From Desulfurivibrionaceae bacterium (GTDB taxonomy: Bacteria; Desulfobacterota; Desulfobulbia; Desulfobulbales; VMSU01): a stretch of DNA of 64,000 nt. The stretch is taken from assembly GCA_030145275.1 (NCBI GenBank), contig JAQYVV010000001.1, positions 1 to 64,000 of the forward strand, written 5' to 3'. Made by a program: the position numbers and the translations under genes. Position 1 is the first letter of the stretch. The number at the start of each line of letters is the position of its first letter. Of the stretch, positions 42,606-52,351 are shown in pieces. Below the pieces are notes generated by a model that made no database searches, was not told the DNA's origin, and saw only the letters and a program-made list of their open reading frames with translations.

Positions 42606-43049
42606 GGTTACTCCTAACCTTCCGTACCTTCTTGCTCTCCAGCAATTATTTCTAAATCAACAGCTAATATCTATATTCTCATGAACGGCCTGACTCCTGA
42701 AAGACCAAGCTAACTTCTTATTTTATTTCTAAAATGAACCCTGATTATCAAAGCAAATCTAAGGTACAGTTAGCAATTTCGGTTAGCAATTTAGCTGATT
42801 CTTTTGTTTTGCTGTTTTTTCGTAAATTGTCATAATTGTCTTTGACAATTTGTAAACTTTTGGTCACGTTTGGTGGTTAACTAGAGGGACAACTCAACAC
42901 TGGGGGATAACCAGCATAATTATCTCATATTTTTTAAAATATAATGTAATTATAAAAATTAAACAATATCTCACCATCTTGTATGTAGAACCAATTCGAA
43001 ATAGTGTAAAGTTATGGCCGATATCGTTCATAATTTTCAGGAAATAATA
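42606..43049. promoter_or_regulatory. Divergent region between the McrB-like operon and the LRR gene
   Basis: No gene is seen. It holds a direct repeat GTTAGCAATTT at 42769-42779 and 42782-42792 (period 13), and an inverted repeat AATTGTC-TTT-GACAATT at 42834-42850, with a further TTGTC half-site before it. A leftward promoter for the McrB-like gene fits TTTACA-N16-TATGAC around 42832-42860. The repeats could be operators for a cargo-encoded or host repressor. The 43 kb side is AT-only around 42930-42970. Confidence 0.45.
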
Positions 43050-43751
43050 ATGCAAATAATAAACCTTTATGATCGTCGGAAGGCCAAGTTGATGGAGCAG
43101 CGACTCTGGATGGAGCGACTTTGGGCATGGGCCGACCTGCTAGATATAAAAGAATACAATGTGCCGAGAAATGAGCATGAATTGTTCAATTTGACGCACC
43201 TTTCTTTTGAAAGCTATCGATATTATGGAAAAGATAAATTTTCAGAACTACCACCGGAAATAGGAAATTTAACGAAATTAAAATTTCTTGAACTTGGGCA
43301 TGTTGTTAACTGTGCGATGCAGTTTTTGAATAATCTGACAGAATTACCAAAAGAAATTGGGCAACTAACAGAGTTGACCCATCTTTATGTTCAAGATAAC
43401 AGTCTAACTGAACTTCCAAAAGAAATTGGCAATCTTACTCTGTTAACAGAATTAAAACTTGGTTTTAACCATTTGACAAATTTACCTAAAGAGATAGGGA
43501 GTTTAGCTAAATTAGAAATTCTTACTGTTTGGCAGAACGAATTGAAAAACTTACCAAATGAAATAGGTAATTTAAGACAATTAAAAGGGCTTTCTGTCTG
43601 GGGTAATCCTTTAGTGGAATTACCCCAGGAAATTGTCAATCTCACAGAACTAAAAGAATTAGAACTAGGAAGAAATATACGGCTTACTGCGCCACAGAAA
43701 GAATGGATCAATGAATTAAAACTAAATGCTGCTAATGTGCATTATTTGTAA
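43050..43751 (+). CDS. Leucine-rich-repeat protein (cargo gene)
   Basis: Residues from about 55 to 215 hold six to seven LRR units of 22-23 residues with the pattern LTELPKEIGNLTxLxxLxLxxNxL, the bacterial/plant-type LRR consensus. The N-terminal 50 residues are basic and helical (YDRRKAKLMEQRLWMERLWAWADLL) and replace the usual cap. No signal peptide is present, so it is cytoplasmic. ATG 43050 with AGGAAATAATA is preferred; a start at 43014 would add 12 residues. LRR proteins act in protein recognition. Here it stands alone, next to the McrB-like operon, and could sense or bind a phage protein. Its role is unknown. Confidence 0.65.
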   Translation: MQIINLYDRRKAKLMEQRLWMERLWAWADLLDIKEYNVPRNEHELFNLTHLSFESYRYYGKDKFSELPPEIGNLTKLKFLELGHVVNCAMQFLNNLTELPKEIGQLTELTHLYVQDNSLTELPKEIGNLTLLTELKLGFNHLTNLPKEIGSLAKLEILTVWQNELKNLPNEIGNLRQLKGLSVWGNPLVELPQEIVNLTELKELELGRNIRLTAPQKEWINELKLNAANVHYL

Positions 43752-44008
43752 CCTTGAATCAGATAGCCTTTATACTAAAAAAGGATCGTCATAGATTAAC
43801 TCCCATGCAATATTTCTGACCACGGTCAACGTATGCTGTTCACAGTTTCACAGGCGCGAAAGTCAATACTACTCCTAAAATATTGTGATTTGCTCCAATT
43901 GAAGATATCTTTTATCATATAGAGTTACGGCTCGGCAATGTCTGTCAAGGTTTGTAGGATGGAATCATAGGTGGCTTCACTCGTTTTCAAATCTTTAAAA
44001 ACAAGGAG

Positions 44009-44167
44009 TTGTTTTAATATTCGTATTTCTGTATAAATAGATACAAGAACGGAAACTTTTGCTCTTCCCTTTAGGAGATGAGCAAAGCAAGCCCGGTTAG
44101 AGAGATGTTTTTAAGTGTGGAAAATCCCCGCATTTAAAGATGACTCTCTAACCGGGCTTTTTTTTTT
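44009..44167 (+). promoter_or_regulatory. Late-control module, copy 1: promoter, leader hairpin and intrinsic terminator
   Basis: TTGTTT (44009-44014), a 17-base spacer and TATAAA (44032-44037) form a good promoter. The transcript would start near 44044 and contain a hairpin CTTTTGCTC/GAGCAAAG (44056-44087) and then a strong terminator: 15-base arms at 44090-44104 and 44144-44158, with T-run to 44167. The virion gene starts 16 bases later. A second copy stands at 53996-54124 with the same order. The short leader ending at a terminator in front of late genes resembles lambda pR'-tR', where Q antitermination turns late genes on. The comparison is an inference. Confidence 0.75.
44090..44167 (+). 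terminator. Intrinsic terminator of late-control module copy 1
   Basis: Perfect 15-base arms AGCCCGGTTAGAGAG (44090-44104) and its complement (44144-44158), followed by about ten T residues. The 39-base loop itself contains a weaker hairpin with TTTAA/TTAAA and GG/CC pairs. Also stops readthrough from the cargo region. Confidence 0.85.
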
Positions 44168-44182
44168 GGGGTGGGAGGGATT

Positions 44183-47100
44183 ATGACAACGCAATATGAC
44201 CAGAACAAGCTGGCAGTGGCACGGATGTGGAATTCTAATGATGCGATTGCTTCGGCTTTGAGCCAGCAGGAAGGCTTTGATATGCAGGAGCATCTTGAGC
44301 GGGGTTATTCCCATTCGGAGATTGTTGACCATCTGGCCCTTGGCGGTGAATTAAAACCGAAGGTGAGCCTTGGTGCAGAGGTGGCCCGAGGCCTGGGACG
44401 CGGGCTTGTTGATGTGGTCCAGCTTGGCCCTGAACTGGTTGATTTTGGTTTGCATATGGCAGGCGCTGATGTGGCAAGGGAGAGCCTTACAACACCTGTA
44501 TTACAGGCAATGGACAGGTTTAAGGAGAGTGAGGCGCTTCGTCCTTCATTGGCGGCGGAGGCTGAAGGGATTACGGCACGAAAACTTGTATCCGGAGTAT
44601 CGCAAGCCTTGCCGACTCTGGCCTCTATGTTTGTGCCGGTGGGGCTGGCCGGAAAAGCGGTGCAGGCAAGCAAGGCCGTTGGTGCCCTTGACAAGGGGGT
44701 GAAGGCGACAAAGGCCGGGAAGTTTATAGGTGGGGTGCCGGGGGCGGTTGGGGTCGGCAGTGGAATGCTGATGGAAGGCAATTTTGCCCACGGTGAATTT
44801 CGAAAATTTGCCGAAGAAAATCCGGATGACCCGAATGTTAATGCTATGAATGATTTTGTGGCAACGGTGGGAACCGGGGCCTTTGCCGGTGGTTTAGAGG
44901 CCCTTTCCGGGATGACCTTTTTTAATAAACTGTTTGGCAAGGCAGGCGGCAAGGTTGCGGGGAATATCTGGAAGCGGATAGCTCATGAGGTGCCCCAGGG
45001 CATGTTAATGGAGGGCGGAACCGAGGCGATACAGGAGGTCATTGCCAATGGTTTTGCAAAGTTGGGATATGACCCTAGCAGAGAGCTTACAGAGGGGGCC
45101 TTTGAGTCCTTTCTGATAGGTGGTCTGCTTGGCGGCGGTGTGGGCGGGGTCAGCGCTGCGCTACAGAAGCCGAATGAGCATGTACCAGCAGTTGATATTG
45201 AAGGGTATGATGTTGGCCGGGAAGCAAAAAAGCCTGGGGCCAGTCTGGCTGAGGTAATCAAGGCAGCCCAGGAGGGAACTGGTTCTTTTGATGAGGCACG
45301 GGAGATCGGCTTGGGGCTTGATCAGGGAACTGATCTTGCAAAGAGCATTATGGCAAGGGTTGACCAGGCTGAAGAGAGGCAAGCCCCAGGGCAGAGTTCA
45401 AGTGGTGTTTTTGCTGATACCGGAGTTGGCGGCGATGTGCCGGACTTTGCTGCATCTGTCCCTGAGGTCATAGAGGCAGATCCCTTTGCTGAAAAGAGAG
45501 ATGGTGCCAGGCCTGTTACCGATGAAATGATGCTGGAAGAGCTTGCCGGGCAAAGGGAAGAAAGTATTGAAGAGAACCGGGCCGGGCTTCAGGAACGGTT
45601 GACCGGCCCTCCTGAGAGTGCAGAAGATATTGCCCGGAGGATTGCTGAGCGGCCTGAGACGGAGCTTGAGAAGCAGCTTGCCAATAGAGAGCGCTTGGCG
45701 GCAACAAGGCAGACTCGCCAGAAAGACCTGGAGGTGGCTTTTTCTGATATGACTCCTGAAGAGCTGCGACCGGGATTTCAAAAGATACGTGAACAGATAG
45801 AATCCGGGGAGGCTGGCGGACAGCAGGTACGAAATGATGAGGGTGAGTTGGTTGGTTTCTTAGGTTCTTCCTATCCCGAGTGGTACAGGTTTAAAACCAA
45901 GGAGAAGCTGAAAAAACTAGGACGTGATTGGAACTGGACAAAGAAAGATGTATTTAGCGTGCTTGATAAGGTGCGGGAGGGCAAGGAGCTGACTGGCAGG
46001 CAGCAAGAACGTTTTGAAACTTTGGTGAAAATCGCCAAAGAGGACAAGGACGTAAGTTATGAAGCCAACCAGGCGGAGAAGTATGATGATCTTCTCGATA
46101 GGGGTTTTGAACCGCTTGAAAAAGATGTGCTGGCGGGCGACCTGAAACCGGGCGACAAGGTTGTCATCAAAGAGGGTTTGATCGATGATGAATACGAGCA
46201 TAAGGGTTATGACAGGGACGGTAATGTTATTCTTAAAGACGGCATAACCAAGCACGTTGACCCGTTTGAGGCCGTTCGAGTTGAGGGGATCAAGCGCGGG
46301 GACACTGAGGTCTATGATGATAATGTTGTCGCTGGCATCTTAGAGGCCATTAAGACAAATAAAGATATTGAAGCAACGGCAAAAGAGGTGGAGGCTTTTG
46401 CTGACAATCCCAAGATGGTACCGCATTTGGAGACGCTGCGGGGAGCAGTGGCAAAAAGGCGTGCCTTTGAGAAAGAACTGGCAGACGGTATAAAGGGTGA
46501 AAGTGGCAGTAATAAAAAAACCAAAAAACCAGAGGTCAAATATGATACAGTAGAGGAAGGAGGAGTCAGATATGGATTACCCCATCGAGCCGCATTGCCA
46601 GATGATAATAGACAAACCGGTGAACCATCCGATGTATCTGACGGTGCGCCGAAACAGCTCACCCTCTTTTCGCCGCAAGGAGATGTCCCTGGCAGAACGC
46701 GAACTCAGAAAAAATTCCTTGAGGCTTATCCGGCCAAGATAGGCAGTTTCCGTTTCGATACGGATACAGTGAGCAGCGCCCAGGATGCGGCGCATGTTTT
46801 ATCCCCCCTTACCATGAGAGCCCAGGAAACCGCCCTTGTTCTGGCGCTTGATTCAAATAAAAAACCGATTGCGGTCTTGCAACATTCCGTTGGCGGCCCC
46901 CGTTTTAACAATGTTTTCCTGCCCCAGCTTGTTGGTTCTCTTCATAACCTGAAGGGGATTGATTCCTTCTGGTTCGCCCATAACCATCCTTCCTCCAACC
47001 TTTCCAAAAGCCCGGAAGATGCGAAACTGACTATGGCAATTCAGAACGCGGTCAAAGACACCGGTGTGTCGTTTAACGGTCATATTATTGTGACCCCTGC

Positions 47101-50100
47101 TGGAAAGGCGGTTGAGCTTGATAGAAGGGGGAAGCATAAAGGGGCCGCATTTTCTTTGCGGCAGAAGCAGGGGAAGGGCTTGCGCTCTGTGAAGGTGCTG
47201 GAGCGAAGGCTTGCTGGAGATGAACCGGAACTTCTTGGCCCTGTTATCAGTAGCAGCGCCGATATGCGCCAGTTTTTTGCTGATAAGGCAAAGGGCTTAA
47301 GCGGAATTTTACTGCTTGATACCCAGCATCGGCCGGTACAGTTTGTGGCAGCGACCAGGGATGAAATGGTGAAGATGCGGGCCGGGGGAATTTCCGGCCT
47401 GGCGGCAAAGCTCTACCGGATTTTGGATCGGAAAAATAATGCGGGGAGTGTGGCCCTGCATTTTGGCCGAGAGAGTGCGAAGAATAAGGTGGCCATTGAG
47501 AACGTCACTGCCTTTACAAATGCCATTGGGATCAACCTGCTTGATGTTTTTGTCGGGGGGAGGAGTTTGGCGGATGCGGGGGAGGTTTCGCAGTTCAAAG
47601 AGGAGGCTGGAACGGCCTTCTTTTCAAGATCAGAGATTGACAATCCTTTTTCTTCTAGGGATACTAAAGAGAAAGAGGACGATAATGGCAAAATCACTAA
47701 GAGGGCCGAATATCTCAGAAGAAGGCTTGCAAGGTACTACGGAAGAGAAATACCAAAAGGTACCATTGCCGAAGTTCAACTGCCTGACGATCATACTGCT
47801 GATGCAAGAAGAGGATCGCCTGAGGAAATTGGGACAGGCACCCGTACAGGAACCTCTGACAATCCCAATAGGCGAGACGGTGGACAGGTTCTTTCTGGTT
47901 CTGCAGCGATTGCAAGAAAAGTGGGAAGGATCTTCAAGAAAGAAATAGTATTTTTTAAGGACACACATGGTGCCGGGATTGACGGCGCCCACTTCATCGG
48001 GAAGAATATTTTCGTCAATATTGACAGTTCCCATCCCCATCTTTTCATCACTGGTCACGAATTACTCCATACCCTGAAAAAAGAGCGACCCGATTTATAC
48101 GCACCACTACGTGCAGTGGCGGAGGAGGAAATGAGGCTCTCGGCTTTTAAAGACTTTCAGGAGCGGCTTTCTGCTAAGACTGATGCCGAAGGGCGCGGCC
48201 CGGCTTCTGATAGTTTGGTGTATGAAGAGATGCTGGGCAATTATTTTGGTACCCAGATGTTTGAAAAGACTTTTTGGGAAAAGGTTGCCGGGCACGAAAC
48301 CTCGTTATTCAAGAAGCTGGTGCGTTACATAGAAAAATTCATCCGGCTTTTAAAGGGGAAAATGAGTTTTGCTGGGCTGCAAAACTCAGAATATTTTCAT
48401 GATCTTGTGAGAGTCCAGGACGTTCTGGCCAAAGCAGCAGCAGACTACGGGAAGGGGCTGCATCGCCTTGAGCTGAAAAATACACCTACTTTCTACCGCC
48501 AGGCCTTTGCCGAAGACCTGGCCAGTGTGGCTGCGGGTGTGCATGAAAAGGTGAAGGCGGGCGGAACCTTTATCGAAGGGAAAAAGGACATTAATCTCTT
48601 TGACCTGGTGCTGTCGTCAATTGAGCATTACGCCGACAAAGTGCCGGTGATCAAGCGCTATAATGATATTATCCTGAGCCGGGTTGACAGGAAATTTAAA
48701 CTTGAGACGGAGATGCTGCAGGCGACTGGAGAAGATGCTTTAAGGATCCTGGAGGGTTTGTCTAAGAAGAATAGGAAGCAATATGACAATTTGGCCGGGT
48801 ATCTTGTCGAGAAAGACCGCAACCAAGACGGGTTTCGTATGGAGCGAAATGATGGAACCTGGTCTGTTTTCCATCCTGAGAATAAAGAAGCACTTTTTGA
48901 TGGATTGAGTGAAGAGGAGGCGGTGGCGGAAATGGTCAAGGCCGAGGGTGAGTATGTGCGGTCTAAGGGTTTCAGCAATGAGGCGGTTGACGCGCTTATC
49001 ACTTTCCGAGCGGTTATGAATAAAGGCTTTGATAAACTGGTTGAGCAGCTTCGGGCTATGGAAAAGGAGGCGGCAGAGAACAACCAGGAAGTACCATCCA
49101 TAGAAGTAGCTGCCGCAGAAAAACGGTGGGCGATATACAAAGACAATCCAGAACTTGCAGTGGAAATATTCAGGAGTAAAAAAGAAGCGCAGCTCTTTAT
49201 GTCAGAGCTTGAAAAGGACGATTTAAAAAGGATGCAGTACAGGCTTAACAAGTTTTATCAAGCCGGGAATTCTGTCAAGCTTATCGAGCGCACAGCCGAA
49301 CAAATGGCCAGTGACCCAAAGACCGAGTTTATTACTCTTAGCGAGGCGATTGCTGAAATGGGGGATCTGCGCGGTTGTTATTTTCCACGCCAAAGAGAGT
49401 CAGGGGAGCTTATTCTGACAGCTGTTAAGGACGGCGAAAATCCGATCCTTAAAAAGTTTGACCTTGGTATTGCTGCTATGGAAGGTGATACCCCCAATAT
49501 GGCAAATGTTAAAAAGGCATTTAACGCCTTTACACCGCTGGGGGCAGAAATCCGGAAGCTGGAAAAGCAGGGTTTTAGCATTACGGTGAAAAAAGATGAA
49601 TCGGTGGCTGAAGACCTCTTTGATGTGGTCAAACTGGTTTCCTCGGTTGAGGGTGTTTTACAGAAGGCGGCCCAGAAGGCCGGGGCCGGTGAGAATCAGA
49701 TAGTCAACGAGGTTAACCGGATTTTGGTCAACTCTGTGGCTGACATATTCAAGGGGCGCGGCTATCTGAGTGCCAGGATAAGAAGGAACGCTAAAGAAGG
49801 AAGTGAGGTTTATACTGGCTATGAAGAAGATCCTCTCAAGGCCATGACCAAGTACGTTAAATCATTGGCCGGTGGTATGGCCAAGCGTGATGTTGCCAAA
49901 GAAGCCACCCTTGTCCTCCTGGGTAAAGACATCTCCTGGGGCATGTATAAGAAAGAGAATAAGGATGCAGAGTATGAAGAGTATCTGAAGCTGGTGGAAA
50001 AGCGCAAGCTTGATCCTGGCAAACAGAAGATGGGCTATCATGCTGTAATGACCCATTATCGGGAGAATATGCGAAATGAAGAACGTGTTGACCGGATAAT

Positions 50101-51508
50101 TGGCACGGTGAAAGGTTTGGCGGTTTTAAAGTTTTTGGGTTTCAGGGTAAGTTCTGCAGCGGTCAACTTAACTAATCTGGCCATGGCGGTTCCTGCGACC
50201 ATGAAAGGGATTGGCAAGATACCTTATCAGAAGACCTGGGGCTATATTGGCGGGGCCGCTATTTCCTACGGCAAGTTTTTAAATGGTGGCGGTAGCAAAG
50301 AAGATCGGGCCGTTTTTGAGTTGATTAAGGCGAATGGCTGGGACGAGGCCCAATTTAATATGGATGCTGCCAAGGTTTTAGAGTCCCGGCTTGGCGGTGG
50401 TTGGAATTGGCTTATGAATAAAGCCATGCTCATGTTTGGCGCAACTGAAAAAGTAAACCGGGCAACCACCATCTTTGCGGCCTATAAGTCTCTTGTTGAA
50501 GAAAGAGGTATGGACACTAAAGATGCCTTGACCTTGGCCAAAGAGATAAGTGACAAGGCCCATGGTGTCTATGGAAAGGTAACCTTGCCGCATATGGCAA
50601 TGGGTAAAGGGCCTGGACAGATGGCCTTGCGCCTGGCTTATGTGTTTCAGAAATTTTCCCATAATTATCTGCTGACCATGAAACGGCTGGGCTGGGATGA
50701 GGGCGAGTGGGGATCGTTTGCCCATATGCTTCTTGCCCCTGCGGTCTTAGCTGGGGCTGGTGCGAGTGCGTTGACCCCGATTATTGCCGGAATCTCCAAG
50801 GCGTTAGGCGGCGGCGATGATCCAGAAGAGGAATTATACACCTGGGCCAATGATGCCTTTGGCGGCGGGGAGTGGATGCGGCATGGAATTTTGGGCCTGG
50901 GTGGCAGAGGAGTGAATCTAAAAGGCAGTTTACAGATTAACTATGCGATACCGACTACTATGGCTGAATTTCTGGGTGCGCCTGCCTCGGTCCTGACTGA
51001 TGAGTGGCGTGGCCTACAAGAAATCAGCAAGGGCAATGTCCAAAAAGGTCTGGAGAAAATGGCCCCTTCAGGAGTTGCGGCCCCTTTCAGGGCTATTCGT
51101 GAGTATCGTGAAGGTGTGACAACGCATGGCAATGCCCCTATATTTTTCGGGGATGAACCGATTAAGGGCACTGGGCTTGACGCGGTTATCCGCTTTTTTG
51201 CCTTCAATCCTTCCAGGCTATCTAGTATGCGGGAACAACAATGGTCTGATACGAAGGTTGAGGCGAAGTATGCCGGGATTAAGCGTGGTATTTATGGTGA
51301 TATACGGAAGTTCTACATGCAGGAACCAGAAAGGCGGGATGTTGGTGACTGGGGGGAGATTCTTGCAGAAATTTATGAATATAATGAGAGGGTGGTTGCT
51401 TCAGGGAGGCCGGGTTTGAGCAGGATAACTGGGAGGAGTATTGGTCAGATGCTGAGGAGAGGTTTTCGAGCTTCGAAGAGGGAGAGGCTGCGGGTGGTGA
51501 ATGGGTGA
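44183..51508 (+). CDS. Giant polyvalent virion protein with JAMM peptidase-like and zincin domains
   Basis: The 2,441-residue protein starts at ATG 44183 after GGGAGGG (a GTG twelve bases earlier is too close to the T-run). Residues 75-330 have several Gly/Ala-rich hydrophobic segments suited to membrane penetration. A JAMM/RadC-like domain around residues 840-980 has HNHP (His933, His935) with SxxD eight residues later, a deubiquitinase or RadC-type metal site. A zincin domain has GHELLH (His1292, Glu1293, His1296). The last 1,050 residues are helical (VSSAAVNLTNLAMAVPATMKG), like the large polyvalent-protein domains of phages. It is probably injected with the DNA and acts on host proteins early in infection. 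Length and domain order are typical of polyvalent proteins. Confidence 0.8.
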   Translation: MTTQYDQNKLAVARMWNSNDAIASALSQQEGFDMQEHLERGYSHSEIVDHLALGGELKPKVSLGAEVARGLGRGLVDVVQLGPELVDFGLHMAGADVARESLTTPVLQAMDRFKESEALRPSLAAEAEGITARKLVSGVSQALPTLASMFVPVGLAGKAVQASKAVGALDKGVKATKAGKFIGGVPGAVGVGSGMLMEGNFAHGEFRKFAEENPDDPNVNAMNDFVATVGTGAFAGGLEALSGMTFFNKLFGKAGGKVAGNIWKRIAHEVPQGMLMEGGTEAIQEVIANGFAKLGYDPSRELTEGAFESFLIGGLLGGGVGGVSAALQKPNEHVPAVDIEGYDVGREAKKPGASLAEVIKAAQEGTGSFDEAREIGLGLDQGTDLAKSIMARVDQAEERQAPGQSSSGVFADTGVGGDVPDFAASVPEVIEADPFAEKRDGARPVTDEMMLEELAGQREESIEENRAGLQERLTGPPESAEDIARRIAERPETELEKQLANRERLAATRQTRQKDLEVAFSDMTPEELRPGFQKIREQIESGEAGGQQVRNDEGELVGFLGSSYPEWYRFKTKEKLKKLGRDWNWTKKDVFSVLDKVREGKELTGRQQERFETLVKIAKEDKDVSYEANQAEKYDDLLDRGFEPLEKDVLAGDLKPGDKVVIKEGLIDDEYEHKGYDRDGNVILKDGITKHVDPFEAVRVEGIKRGDTEVYDDNVVAGILEAIKTNKDIEATAKEVEAFADNPKMVPHLETLRGAVAKRRAFEKELADGIKGESGSNKKTKKPEVKYDTVEEGGVRYGLPHRAALPDDNRQTGEPSDVSDGAPKQLTLFSPQGDVPGRTRTQKKFLEAYPAKIGSFRFDTDTVSSAQDAAHVLSPLTMRAQETALVLALDSNKKPIAVLQHSVGGPRFNNVFLPQLVGSLHNLKGIDSFWFAHNHPSSNLSKSPEDAKLTMAIQNAVKDTGVSFNGHIIVTPAGKAVELDRRGKHKGAAFSLRQKQGKGLRSVKVLERRLAGDEPELLGPVISSSADMRQFFADKAKGLSGILLLDTQHRPVQFVAATRDEMVKMRAGGISGLAAKLYRILDRKNNAGSVALHFGRESAKNKVAIENVTAFTNAIGINLLDVFVGGRSLADAGEVSQFKEEAGTAFFSRSEIDNPFSSRDTKEKEDDNGKITKRAEYLRRRLARYYGREIPKGTIAEVQLPDDHTADARRGSPEEIGTGTRTGTSDNPNRRDGGQVLSGSAAIARKVGRIFKKEIVFFKDTHGAGIDGAHFIGKNIFVNIDSSHPHLFITGHELLHTLKKERPDLYAPLRAVAEEEMRLSAFKDFQERLSAKTDAEGRGPASDSLVYEEMLGNYFGTQMFEKTFWEKVAGHETSLFKKLVRYIEKFIRLLKGKMSFAGLQNSEYFHDLVRVQDVLAKAAADYGKGLHRLELKNTPTFYRQAFAEDLASVAAGVHEKVKAGGTFIEGKKDINLFDLVLSSIEHYADKVPVIKRYNDIILSRVDRKFKLETEMLQATGEDALRILEGLSKKNRKQYDNLAGYLVEKDRNQDGFRMERNDGTWSVFHPENKEALFDGLSEEEAVAEMVKAEGEYVRSKGFSNEAVDALITFRAVMNKGFDKLVEQLRAMEKEAAENNQEVPSIEVAAAEKRWAIYKDNPELAVEIFRSKKEAQLFMSELEKDDLKRMQYRLNKFYQAGNSVKLIERTAEQMASDPKTEFITLSEAIAEMGDLRGCYFPRQRESGELILTAVKDGENPILKKFDLGIAAMEGDTPNMANVKKAFNAFTPLGAEIRKLEKQGFSITVKKDESVAEDLFDVVKLVSSVEGVLQKAAQKAGAGENQIVNEVNRILVNSVADIFKGRGYLSARIRRNAKEGSEVYTGYEEDPLKAMTKYVKSLAGGMAKRDVAKEATLVLLGKDISWGMYKKENKDAEYEEYLKLVEKRKLDPGKQKMGYHAVMTHYRENMRNEERVDRIIGTVKGLAVLKFLGFRVSSAAVNLTNLAMAVPATMKGIGKIPYQKTWGYIGGAAISYGKFLNGGGSKEDRAVFELIKANGWDEAQFNMDAAKVLESRLGGGWNWLMNKAMLMFGATEKVNRATTIFAAYKSLVEERGMDTKDALTLAKEISDKAHGVYGKVTLPHMAMGKGPGQMALRLAYVFQKFSHNYLLTMKRLGWDEGEWGSFAHMLLAPAVLAGAGASALTPIIAGISKALGGGDDPEEELYTWANDAFGGGEWMRHGILGLGGRGVNLKGSLQINYAIPTTMAEFLGAPASVLTDEWRGLQEISKGNVQKGLEKMAPSGVAAPFRAIREYREGVTTHGNAPIFFGDEPIKGTGLDAVIRFFAFNPSRLSSMREQQWSDTKVEAKYAGIKRGIYGDIRKFYMQEPERRDVGDWGEILAEIYEYNERVVASGRPGLSRITGRSIGQMLRRGFRASKRERLRVVNG

Positions 51509-51645
51509 AACTCATTTTTGTGGATTCAGGAAATAATTAAATAAATGTCCCCGGAATTATCTCGATGTCACCAGATTTACGAAGTTGTTGTTGAGTGATT
51601 CTTTTGTCATGTGTGTACATTGTGTTAACACTAAGTATTTATTTG

Positions 51646-51674
51646 TTGACAATGATAATGAAAAAGTTATTGTG
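51646..51674 (+). promoter_or_regulatory. Candidate promoter of the second cargo cassette
   Basis: TTGACA (51646-51651) is followed after 17 bases by ATTGTG, a poor -10. The start codon of the cassette's first gene lies 55 bases further, after AGGAGGAG. The good -35 and the AT-rich context support an own promoter, as expected for a moron. No operator repeat was noted. Confidence 0.35.
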
Positions 51675-51728
51675 TTGTTGTAATGTACAAGGCTTCTTTT
51701 TAGTAAATTTTTCAGCGAGGAGGAGAAA

Positions 51729-52250
51729 ATGGGAACAACAGCACAAGAAGAATTAAAAAAATTAGTTAAGGATTGTAAGTCAGAACTTCTTAATCACACA
51801 TTACAGAATGATGCTGTGTCACCACACATAAAGCAAATAAATGCTTATCTTGATAGTTGTTTAGCTATCTTAGAAAAAGATTTGACTCCTGCAAAAGGGA
51901 CACGAACTATTAATGTACGAAGTCCTAAGATTACTGGGGGCTCAAGAGATAATATTTTATTTTTTGCATTTTGCATGTCGAAGTTCGATACAGCGTTTGT
52001 AAACTCTATACTTGGTAGAATTCTTAATCAAACAGAAGCCTTCGATTACCTGGCAGATTCACTTGACGTAAAGGTTGCTACACTCAGAAACTACAGGGAT
52101 ACTTTTGATTCCCATGTCCAACAAAAGAGGAGTAACCGGCAAGGCTGGAAAAAGCCTTTGAATAGCGAATTTAAATATGTAATTGGGAAATATGATGATA
52201 AGTCTGAAAGCGATCTTCTTTCTACAGGGAAAGACATTTTGCTAGGTTGA
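51729..52250 (+). CDS. Protein resembling the N-terminal DNA-contact part of HNH nucleases
   Basis: A 173-residue protein. The middle to C-terminal part (ILGRILNQTEAFDYLADSLDVKVATLRNYRDTFDSHVQ, then NRQGWKKPLNSEF) resembles the segment that precedes the nuclease domain in many HNH restriction enzymes (pattern LRNxRDxFDxx...RxGWxxxL). Here it is a separate gene with no nuclease motif. The HNH protein two genes downstream may be its partner. Strong ribosome site (GGAGGAG). The resemblance is from memory of such proteins and is not proven. Confidence 0.5.
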   Translation: MGTTAQEELKKLVKDCKSELLNHTLQNDAVSPHIKQINAYLDSCLAILEKDLTPAKGTRTINVRSPKITGGSRDNILFFAFCMSKFDTAFVNSILGRILNQTEAFDYLADSLDVKVATLRNYRDTFDSHVQQKRSNRQGWKKPLNSEFKYVIGKYDDKSESDLLSTGKDILLG

Positions 52251-52351
52251 TATGTATACTTGCAAGCCATCGAGTGCTTCATGAATGAAAGAAGTCAAAA
52301 GTCTGGATGTGTTGAGTCGAAGCACTAGGCGGACCAAAAGGAAATAATCTA

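Larger units (their letters stand above)
43752..44182. other. Gap between the LRR gene and the giant virion gene
   Basis: The first 250 bases (43752-44008) hold nothing I can assign. The rest is the promoter-hairpin-terminator module, listed next. An open minus-strand frame runs across 43930-44160 but has no start codon. Confidence 0.45.

Noticed and set aside
43930-44160. Minus-strand frame without start codon overlapping module copy 1
   Set aside because: It encodes a plausible-looking peptide but lacks a start codon, and in module copy 2 the frame is broken by stops. The DNA is explained by the promoter-terminator module.
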